Source: an uncultured Collinsella sp.
GTDB taxonomy: Bacteria; Actinomycetota; Coriobacteriia; Coriobacteriales; Coriobacteriaceae
Assembly: GCA_947003675.1 (NCBI GenBank)
Contig: CAMQPJ010000070.1
Span: 1-6,727, forward strand
Length of the DNA stretch: 6,727 nucleotides
Reading direction: 5' to 3'
A model generated the notes under the pieces. It searched no databases. It had not been told where the DNA came from and saw only the letters and a list, made by a program, of their open reading frames with translations. Made by a program: the position numbers and the translations under genes. Below are positions 1 through 5,924 of this stretch, in pieces. Every line of letters starts with the position of its first letter. The first letter of the stretch is position 1.

Positions 1-75
1 ATCGACGCCGTCCGAGACAAATTCGGCGACACCGCCCTATCCTTCGGCCGCCAATCCCGCTTCTCCTCCCAATGA
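1..75 (+). CDS. C-terminal end of a probable Y-family DNA polymerase (partial)
   Basis: Only the last 24 codons and a TGA stop are in the window; the start lies off the left edge. The readable tail begins IDAVRDKFGDTAL and continues to SFGRQSRFSSQ. The pattern 'I/M-D-x-V/I-R-x-K/R-F/Y-G-x-x-A/S' is typical of the extreme C-terminus of Y-family polymerases (DinB/UmuC/ImuB type), which carry out translesion DNA synthesis. That assignment rests on a short motif and is inference. The frame uses GC-rich codons like the rest of the chromosome and unlike the RAYT module beside it. The stop TGA (73-75) lies inside the left arm of the first REP hairpin. The gene converges on the minus-strand operon, with the RAYT module between them. 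Confidence 0.5.
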   Translation: MDAVRDKFGDTALSFGRQSRFSSQ

Positions 76-104
76 TTTTTCTGGGACGGGGATGAAAAAT
101 CATT
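71..104 (+). repeat. REP-like hairpin 1
   Basis: A perfect 10-bp inverted repeat, AATGATTTTT (71-80) and AAAAATCATT (95-104), encloses the loop CTGGGACGGGGATG (81-94). The core TGGGACGGGGAT (82-93) recurs in hairpins 2 and 3. The stem is almost all A/T while the loop is G-rich, the reverse of the GC-rich stems of enterobacterial REPs. The left arm holds the TGA stop of the flanking plus-strand gene. There is no run of T after the stem, so it does not look like an ordinary Rho-independent terminator. Confidence 0.85.
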
Positions 105-123
105 CTGGCGCTATCGGTGCTTT

Positions 124-154
124 TGATTATTTTGGGACGGGGATGAAATAATCA
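124..154 (+). repeat. REP-like hairpin 2
   Basis: A perfect 9-bp inverted repeat, TGATTATTT (124-132) and AAATAATCA (146-154), encloses TGGGACGGGGATG (133-145). The loop is the same as in hairpin 1 but the stem sequence differs on both arms, so pairing is kept by matching changes. It lies 19 nt after hairpin 1 in the same orientation, forming a BIME-like pair, and 9 nt past the RAYT stop codon. It would be the first structure in the 3' end of the RAYT transcript. Confidence 0.85.
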
Positions 155-163
155 TTTCAGGCC

Positions 164-904
164 TCATTTCGCCCTCTGAATAATATTTGTCCCGATTCCC
201 GTAATGCGCGAAATCTGGGCAATCGTAAAGCCTCGATGTTTCAGCATTGCTAACAGACGATTCCGTTCTTGCTTCGGCAACGTCTTGAGCTGGTAGGGCT
301 CAAATGGAGCCAATAGAGCCTGTGCGACTTCCAAAGCATCCATATCGGAAACGTGTTTGCCTTCAGGCAAATAATACGGATTGGGCTTACCGTCTGTACT
401 TGTAAGGTAAAACGCCTCAGAACCACCAAAAAGTTCGACAATATCACTGCAATCGCAGATTTCAGGCGTACCGAAATACTCGTGGAAGCTACTCCACCGA
501 TACATGGGTGCAGAAGATATGCCTGCCTTCGCTGGGTTGTCGTGAATGTAACGAACGCAACGGAGCAACTGCCCATCATCGGAAATAACAACACTCTTAA
601 AGCGTTCTTGAAAAACTGGCCCACGCCTGCCTGTCTTCAAATTAAATCGCATCGCATACGCTGTATCTATGGCGTGCATCGCAGCACTCATTTGATTTTC
701 GGGGTCATCAAATAGCAGATGCACATGATTGTCCATCAAACACCAAGCAAGCAACCGAATATGGTCGGATGTAAATCGCTGACTCATCAGATTGAGGAAA
801 TAGTAGCGGTCGTCATCGTCCTCAAAGATCAGCTGGTCAGCACAACCTTTGACCATAACATGATAATGACCGAGTTCGGATAACACACGGGCAACGCGAG
901 TCAT
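164..904 (-). CDS. REP-associated tyrosine transposase (RAYT, Y1_Tnp family)
   Basis: A 246-residue single-strand DNA nuclease/transposase of the Y1 (HUH) superfamily, expected to nick and rejoin REP hairpins through a 5'-phosphotyrosine. Visible marks: the N-terminal strand GHYHVMVKG (12-20); the metal-binding HUH motif DNHVHLL with His60 and His62; the family block GRRGPVFQERFKS (92-104); and the probable catalytic Tyr119 in RYIHDNPAKAG. A C-terminal helix-turn-helix-like segment, GFTIAQISRITGIG (225-238), probably binds DNA. The reading frame extends 14 codons upstream to an ATG at 946. I chose the ATG at 904 because it follows GGAAGGGAGG by 6 nt, while 946 has no ribosome site and sits in the T-rich tail of a terminator. 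All core motifs are present, so the protein looks intact. Composition is AT-richer than in the neighbours. No convincing promoter was found. Confidence 0.92.
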   Translation of the reverse strand: MTRVARVLSELGHYHVMVKGCADQLIFEDDDDRYYFLNLMSQRFTSDHIRLLAWCLMDNHVHLLFDDPENQMSAAMHAIDTAYAMRFNLKTGRRGPVFQERFKSVVISDDGQLLRCVRYIHDNPAKAGISSAPMYRWSSFHEYFGTPEICDCSDIVELFGGSEAFYLTSTDGKPNPYYLPEGKHVSDMDALEVAQALLAPFEPYQLKTLPKQERNRLLAMLKHRGFTIAQISRITGIGTNIIQRAK

Positions 905-910
905 CGAAGC

Positions 911-920
911 CCTCCCTTCC
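911..920 (-). promoter_or_regulatory. Ribosome binding site deciding the RAYT start
   Basis: On the minus strand this reads GGAAGGGAGG, 6 nt before the ATG at 904. It favours that start over the in-frame ATG 42 nt further upstream. Confidence 0.75.
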
Positions 921-950
921 GAGTTTGCGATAGCTACAGCATACAAAAGA

Positions 951-997
951 AGGGAAAAGAAAAAACCGAACCGCCCAACAAAGATGAGCGGTTCGGT
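951..997 (-). terminator. Rho-independent terminator between rsfS and RAYT
   Basis: On the minus strand ACCGAACCGC (997-988) pairs perfectly with GCGGTTCGGT (974-965) around a 13-nt loop, followed by TTTTTCTTTT and a pyrimidine-rich tail. The stem is 10 bp. The plus strand has no T-run after the stem, so it works in one direction only. It should end the transcript of the obgE-nadD-yqeK-rsfS operon before RAYT and keep operon transcription from entering the transposase gene. Confidence 0.9.
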
Positions 998-1007
998 GAA
1001 CGGTAGG

Positions 1008-1042
1008 AATGATTTATTTATCCCCGTCCCAGAAAAATCATT
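1008..1042 (-). repeat. REP-like hairpin 3 (inverted relative to 1 and 2)
   Basis: Arms AATGATTT (1008-1015) and AAATCATT (1035-1042) form an 8-bp perfect stem. The conserved core, read on the minus strand as TGGGACGGGGAT, is at 1031-1020. Its first half matches hairpin 1 exactly through the core; the second half differs (GATAAATAAATC in place of GATGAAAAATC) and is one base longer, so the inner stem is weaker. The foot touches the last base of the rsfS TAA stop. It would be the first hairpin after the rsfS coding region, 10 nt before the terminator. Confidence 0.8.
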
Positions 1043-1497
1043 TAGAGGAGGTTGAGGGGGAGCTGGGGGGCGTCGCCCCAGAGTTTCTCGAGACGGTAGA
1101 AGTCACGCGCCTCGGGGGTGAAGACGTGGACGACGACCGAGCCGTAGTCCATGAGCATCCAGGTCTTCTGCTCGCGGCCCTCGATGGAGAACGGGTGCTC
1201 ACCGCAAGCCTCGGCGACCTTCTCCTCGATCTCGTCGACGATAGAATCGACCTGACGGTTGTTGGTACCGGTGGCGAGCACAAAGTAGTCGCACACGTCG
1301 GAGAGCTCAGTCAGGTCGAGCACCTGAACGTCCTCGCCCTTCTTGTCGTAGGCAGCCTGCGCGGCGGCGCGGGCGACATCCTCGGCGGCGACACCGCTCG
1401 TGGACAGCGAGGCGGCGGTACGGTCGGACGTGGCAACGAAGCTCTTGTGCTCCACACCTTCAAGAATCTGCTCGTCGGTCATGGTCTCGTCGGCCAT
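1042..1497 (-). CDS. rsfS: Ribosome silencing factor RsfS (Iojap family)
   Basis: A 151-residue protein that binds L14 on the 50S subunit and blocks joining with 30S, lowering translation when nutrients are short (family knowledge). The RsfS/DUF143 core runs from about residue 39 to 144. It includes DVCDYFVLATGTNNRQV (67-83), EGREQKTWMLMDYG (106-119) and the block VVHVFTPEARDFYRLEKLW (122-140). E. coli RsfS is about 105 residues, so this one carries a polar N-terminal extension of roughly 36 residues rich in Asp, Glu, Ser, Thr and Ala, with no recognised domain. The ATG at 1497 follows AAAGAGG by 6 nt. It is the last gene of the operon, 28 nt after yqeK. Its TAA stop abuts REP hairpin 3. Confidence 0.95.
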   Translation of the reverse strand: MADETMTDEQILEGVEHKSFVATSDRTAASLSTSGVAAEDVARAAAQAAYDKKGEDVQVLDLTELSDVCDYFVLATGTNNRQVDSIVDEIEEKVAEACGEHPFSIEGREQKTWMLMDYGSVVVHVFTPEARDFYRLEKLWGDAPQLPLNLL

Positions 1498-1525
1498 GGA
1501 ATACCTCTTTCTAGACGCACCCGAG

Positions 1526-2134
1526 CTAGCGTAGCTGGGCGTAATGGTTGTAAATCGTAATAGCCGTGGGATAAAGATAGCGCCCGGACTGGATCACGTA
1601 GACCAGACCCTGCGCAAAACAGGAGAAGAACAACTCGTCAAGCGTCGACTCCCCCACCATCTTGCGCAGCGCGTGGGCATAATCACCATGGCGGTTGGGT
1701 TCGATGGCATCGGCAACAAAGACCACCATATCGAGCGGCGTCATGTCGCAGGCGCCCACGGTGTGACGGTCGACAGCCTGAAAGACCGCCGGCGACAGCT
1801 CGGGAAAAAGCTGCGGAAGCTCATAGGCGGCAACCGGGCCATGCAAAAGCGGCGTCGCGGCAGACGGAGAGCCGGCAATCTTAATGCCGTAATGCAGAGC
1901 GCGCGTGACCAGCTCGTCGTCGGAGAGCACCTTATCCCAGTCATGGATCAGGCCGGCGGCAGCGGCATTAAAGCGGTCGACACCGTATACCTCGGCTAGG
2001 TGCAGCGCGGTCTCGGCAACCCCAAGCGAATGCACGTAGCGCTTGCGCTTATCCTTCATACGCACATCGAGCAGCTCTTGAATGCGCTTGAGCAGCGCGC
2101 GCTCATCGCCCTCAAACTGATCCTCTACCGACAA
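1526..2134 (-). CDS. yqeK: HD-domain protein YqeK, probable diadenosine tetraphosphatase
   Basis: A 202-residue cytosolic metal-dependent phosphohydrolase. The YqeK family hydrolyses Ap4A symmetrically to ADP (family knowledge). The HD metal ligands are readable: His35 in RYVHSLGVAE, His64-Asp65 in GLIHDWDK, His98 in LLHGPVAAYE, His124 in VDRHTVGACDMTPLD and Asp142 in FVADAIEPNR. The HTxGxxxMTPL and ADxIEPNR blocks are characteristic of YqeK and exclude a general HD protein. The start is a TTG (2134-2132), 6 nt after GGGGG and 12 nt after the nadD stop. A later in-frame ATG at 2059 would leave only 9 residues before the first ligand His and has a less clear ribosome site. The order nadD-yqeK-rsfS is the usual one in Gram-positive bacteria. 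Confidence 0.93.
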   Translation of the reverse strand: MSVEDQFEGDERALLKRIQELLDVRMKDKRKRYVHSLGVAETALHLAEVYGVDRFNAAAAGLIHDWDKVLSDDELVTRALHYGIKIAGSPSAATPLLHGPVAAYELPQLFPELSPAVFQAVDRHTVGACDMTPLDMVVFVADAIEPNRHGDYAHALRKMVGESTLDELFFSCFAQGLVYVIQSGRYLYPTAITIYNHYAQLR

Positions 2135-2146
2135 CGTAGACCCCCA

Positions 2147-2824
2147 TCACTCAAAATCTTCTTGACCCAGATCGGTATACAGCCCGCGCTTGCGAATATA
2201 GCCGAGCACGGACTCGCTCGTAAGATAGCGCACGCTCATGCCACGGGCAACTCGCTTACGAATGTTGGTCGAGCTAATCGCCAGCGCCGGAATCTGGATA
2301 TAGCGCACGTCAAACGGCAGGCCCGACTCTTTGATTCGCGCGCGAGCAGTATCGATATCAAAGCCCGGTCGCGTCGCCGCAATGAACGTGGCAAGCTCGG
2401 CGATTCGGTCGGCATCATGCCAGGTAACAATATCGATAATCGCGTCGGCGCCCGTAATAAAGTAGAGCTTTACCTGCGGCGGGTAAAAGTCGCGAAGGGC
2501 ATGAAGCGTATCGGCCGTATAGGTCACGCCAGGACGGTCGATCTCGAAACGGCTCGCCAAAAAAGCCGGATTCGCAGCGGTGGCGAGAACCGTCATGGCA
2601 TAACGGTCCTCGGCAGGCGTCACCGGTTTGTAGAGCTTAAAGGCGGGAGAGCCGGCCGGCATAAAGAGCACGGCGTCCAAGTCGAGCGACTCGCGCGCCT
2701 GCTCAGCGGTAACCAAGTGCCCGTAATGAATCGGGTCGAAGGTGCCACCCATAATGCCAAGCCGAAACTCCTGCCCATCCTTGATAGGCAGCTCAGGCAG
2801 ACCAATTCCACCGCGCAGCGACAT
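2147..2824 (-). CDS. nadD: Nicotinate-nucleotide adenylyltransferase
   Basis: A 225-residue enzyme that joins nicotinate mononucleotide and ATP to give deamido-NAD and pyrophosphate, the penultimate step of NAD synthesis. The nucleotidyltransferase fold is shown by GIMGGTFDPIHYGHL (23-37), which contains the (H/T)xGH site, and by the C-terminal ISSTNIRKR (183-191). FMPAGSP (54-60), TGADAIIDIVTWH (124-136) and the closing VLGYIRKRGLY (206-216) also fit. About 20 extra residues precede the usual N-terminus (MSLRGGIGLPELPIKDGQEF). No alternative Met is placed better. The ATG at 2824 comes 3 nt after the obgE stop, and the likely ribosome site GGAGGG lies inside the last codons of obgE, which implies translational coupling. 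Confidence 0.96.
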   Translation of the reverse strand: MSLRGGIGLPELPIKDGQEFRLGIMGGTFDPIHYGHLVTAEQARESLDLDAVLFMPAGSPAFKLYKPVTPAEDRYAMTVLATAANPAFLASRFEIDRPGVTYTADTLHALRDFYPPQVKLYFITGADAIIDIVTWHDADRIAELATFIAATRPGFDIDTARARIKESGLPFDVRYIQIPALAISSTNIRKRVARGMSVRYLTSESVLGYIRKRGLYTDLGQEDFE

Positions 2825-2827
2825 GGC

Positions 2828-4308
<1,481 letters not shown>

Positions 4309-4309
4309 A

Positions 4310-4353
4310 CAAAAAGAGGGAGACCCTTGAATCCTAAAACTCAAGTGCCTCCC
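4310..4353 (-). terminator. Terminator-like hairpin between rpmA and obgE
   Basis: On the minus strand GGGAG (4353-4349) pairs with CTCCC (4322-4318) and CTTGA (4345... reading 4330-4326 on the opposite arm) pairs with its complement TCAAG; a G-T and a C-G pair plus one A-G mismatch link the two helices. The loop is 10 nt (4340-4331). TCTTTTTG follows at 4317-4310. This has the form of an intrinsic terminator. Because obgE lies just beyond, it probably gives partial termination, raising L21-L27 mRNA over obgE. An mRNA-stabilising 3' hairpin is the alternative. Confidence 0.7.
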
Positions 4354-4378
4354 ACATATGTGCTCTATGAAGGGTGAA

Positions 4379-4636
4379 TTACGCGTTCGCGAGCGGGCGT
4401 ACGCTGACCCTGTGCTTGATACCCTTGTGGAACTCAACGGTACCATCGACCAGCGCGAACAGCGTGTCGTCCTTACCACGGCCAACGTTCTCACCCGGGT
4501 GGATGTGCGTGCCGTGCTGACGGACGAGAATCGTGCCCGTGGTTACCGTCTGGCCGGCATAGCGCTTCGTGCCAAGGCGCTGACCGCGGGAGTCACGGCC
4601 ATTACGGGAGGAACCGAGTCCTTTTTTGTGTGCCAT
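4379..4636 (-). CDS. rpmA: 50S ribosomal protein L27
   Basis: An 85-residue basic ribosomal protein whose flexible N-terminus reaches towards the peptidyl transferase centre. The sequence opens [15 protein letters not shown] directly after the initiator Met and continues [31 protein letters not shown] and [13 protein letters not shown], the full L27 pattern at normal length. There is no N-terminal extension of the kind removed by the protease Prp in Bacillota, which agrees with the absence of a prp gene between rplU and rpmA. The ATG at 4636 has only a weak ribosome site (TAGG about 9 nt away) and lies 33 nt after rplU, so translation is probably linked to that of rplU on a shared mRNA. Confidence 0.98.
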   Translation of the reverse strand: MAHKKGLGSSRNGRDSRGQRLGTKRYAGQTVTTGTILVRQHGTHIHPGENVGRGKDDTLFALVDGTVEFHKGIKHRVSVRPLANA

Positions 4637-4669
4637 TGTGTATACCTACTCTTTCGTTACGAGTGTAAT

Positions 4670-5044
4670 CTACTCGGCGACGGGAGCCTCGGCAACAGCC
4701 TCGGCCTCTGCCTTGACAGCCTTCTTGGCGCGGGACGTAGCCTGGACCTTCACGATCTTCAGCTTGGTGAGCTGCTGACGGTGACCCTTCAGACGACGAT
4801 AGCGCTTACGCTTGTGGAACTTGAAGACCAGCTGCTTCTCGCCCTTGAACTGCTCAACGATCTGAGCGGTAACCTTGGCCTTGGCCAGCTTGTCGGGATC
4901 GGTGACGATCTTCTTACCATCGTTGAGGAAGATAACCGGCAGGGTGACCTTGTCGCCCTCATTGCCCTCGATCTTCTCGACGGTGATGACATCGTCGGTG
5001 GCGACCTTGTACTGCTTGCCGCCCGTGTTAACGATTGCGTACAT
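4670..5044 (-). CDS. rplU: 50S ribosomal protein L21
   Basis: A 124-residue 23S rRNA-binding protein of the 50S subunit. It opens MYAIVNTGGKQYKV, the normal L21 N-terminus, and carries FKFHKRKRYRRLKGHRQQ (75-92), the conserved RNA-binding segment. An in-frame ATG at 5065 would add MHEGQVN; I chose 5044 because it restores the canonical start and follows GAAGGG by 9 nt, while 5065 has no ribosome site. L21 is usually just over 100 residues. The last 20 or so here form an Ala/Glu/Lys-rich tail (RAKKAVKAEAEAVAEAPVAE), probably disordered. It is the first gene behind the promoter at 5084-5115, with a 5' leader of only about 35 nt, too short for a large leader structure. Confidence 0.97.
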   Translation of the reverse strand: MYAIVNTGGKQYKVATDDVITVEKIEGNEGDKVTLPVIFLNDGKKIVTDPDKLAKAKVTAQIVEQFKGEKQLVFKFHKRKRYRRLKGHRQQLTKLKIVKVQATSRAKKAVKAEAEAVAEAPVAE

Positions 5045-5083
5045 GTTTACTTGCCCTTCATGCATCAGTTAGTGCAACAGCCG

Positions 5084-5115
5084 AATATAGTAGCAGGCGA
5101 TAATACCCCCGTCAA
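5084..5115 (-). promoter_or_regulatory. Promoter of rplU-rpmA with extended -10
   Basis: Minus strand: -35 TTGACG (5115-5110), a 17-nt spacer, then -10 TACTAT (5092-5087) preceded by TGC, an extended -10 (TGn). A second possible -10, TATATT (5089-5084), overlaps it but would need a 20-nt spacer. A transcript would begin near 5080. The -35 box includes the TGA stop of the upstream DUF2344 gene, so the ribosomal protein genes have their own promoter directly behind that gene. Confidence 0.7.
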
Positions 5116-5924
5116 CGAGTATGTGGAGCAAATCCACAAGTTCGCACAGGTATGGGGCTGACGAGTCGGCCCTCGTCGTCCTCGCATGCTTGATTCTGAC
5201 GCTCGACATCGTAGGAGCAGATGGTCACGAGGTCTTGCATACCGGTGGAAACAATAGGTGCATCGACGCCCGGGGTCAAGCCCTGCAACAAAACATCAGC
5301 AGCAGAAAGCAAAATCTCCGGACGCATGGAGCCCTCGTTGTCGGCATGGGTGTCGAGCATGAGCACCAGATGGTCCTCACGCTCCCCCGCCGCGAGCTCA
5401 TAGCCAACGAGCGTATGGTCCAGATCAAGACGCTTGCTCTTTTTGCCGCGCGCATAGTCAATGCCATGACCCGCGCGCAGCGTGTCGATCGCAGCGCGCA
5501 CCTCGTCGGCGCTCACGGGGGCCTCGGGGTCCAGGTGCAAGTCGATGCGGTACGACAGGCGCGTAAGTTGAGCCGTCAGCGCCGGCGTGCGCACGTCGAT
5601 GTAGGCAGCCTCGATAGGCGCCAGATCGGCAGGCGATGCAGCGGCCAGGCGCTCAAAGGCCTCGTCGAGAGCGACGAACTCCGTCATAAACAGGTCATAC
5701 CACTCGCAGGTCGACGACGTGCCCACGGGCAGCGCCGACGAAAAGCCCACGCGCATATGCGGCGAAAAACCCTGCGTCACGGCATAGGGCAAGCCCGCAC
5801 GGCGCACGATGCGCTCAATGGTATGGATTAGTTCCAGATGGCCCAGGTACTTAAGGCGATCACGCTTGCCGTAGCGAACGCGCAGCCTAAAGAGCGTGGG
5901 ATTGTCGGTCAAGCGCTCACTCAT
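5112..5924 (-). CDS. DUF2344 / TIGR03936 radical SAM-linked protein
   Basis: A 270-residue protein of unknown function that regularly occurs beside, or fused to, TIGR03960-type radical SAM proteins. Family marks are concentrated at the N-terminus: the segment LFRLRVRYGKRDRLKYLGHL (11-30), the arginine-rich helix ERIVRRAGLPYAVTQGFSPH (37-56) and FSSALPVGTSS (61-71). The rest is less conserved and ends in a short polar stretch. The ATG at 5924 overlaps the stop of the radical SAM gene as ATGA, with GGGTGA 6 nt before it, so the two are probably translated together and may form a complex. No catalytic residues can be named. In many Gram-positive genomes a ribonuclease E/G gene follows this pair; here rplU follows directly. 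Confidence 0.9.
   Translation of the reverse strand: MSERLTDNPTLFRLRVRYGKRDRLKYLGHLELIHTIERIVRRAGLPYAVTQGFSPHMRVGFSSALPVGTSSTCEWYDLFMTEFVALDEAFERLAAASPADLAPIEAAYIDVRTPALTAQLTRLSYRIDLHLDPEAPVSADEVRAAIDTLRAGHGIDYARGKKSKRLDLDHTLVGYELAAGEREDHLVLMLDTHADNEGSMRPEILLSAADVLLQGLTPGVDAPIVSTGMQDLVTICSYDVERQNQACEDDEGRLVSPIPVRTCGFAPHTR

Larger units (their letters stand above)
71..1042 (-). mobile_element. REP-RAYT module bounded by inverted REP hairpins
   Basis: The unit consists of hairpins 1 and 2, the RAYT gene, a terminator and hairpin 3. Hairpins 1 and 3 face each other: the conserved loop reads on the plus strand at the left end and on the minus strand at the right end. Their outward halves share AATGATTTTT followed by CTGGGACGGGGAT. 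The interior is visibly AT-richer than the flanking genes, which suggests a different origin. RAYTs are known as single-copy, often domesticated relatives of IS200/IS605 transposases that act on REP sequences, so this may be a resident unit and not an active insertion sequence. The exact edges are inferred from the repeat feet; no target duplication is expected for this chemistry. Confidence 0.7.

Noticed and set aside
71..104. Hairpin 1 as an ordinary bidirectional terminator between converging genes.
   Set aside because: The stem is A/T with a 14-nt G-rich loop and no T-run follows it; the loop is shared with the other REP copies, so repeat identity explains it better, though a role in 3' end formation is not excluded.
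71..154. Two similar units 19 nt apart might be a small CRISPR array.
   Set aside because: The units are hairpins with differing stems and a conserved loop, a third copy lies inverted beyond the RAYT gene, and there are no cas genes or further repeats.
905..946. Longer RAYT start at 946 adding 14 residues.
   Set aside because: No ribosome site precedes it and it follows the T-rich tail of the terminator directly; the start at 904 has a strong site and gives the usual N-terminus.
1003..1006. GTAG next to the foot of hairpin 3, the tetranucleotide used by enterobacterial RAYTs.
   Set aside because: It lies on the 3' side when the hairpin is read in the orientation of the conserved loop, and hairpins 1 and 2 lack it; chance is the simplest explanation.
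4353..4362. Perfect 10-bp palindrome CACATATGTG after rpmA, a possible operator.
   Set aside because: Single copy, no promoter around it, and it partly overlaps the terminator-like stem.
5045..5065. In-frame upstream ATG at 5065 as the rplU start.
   Set aside because: No ribosome site, and the canonical L21 N-terminus begins at the ATG at 5044 with GAAGGG before it.
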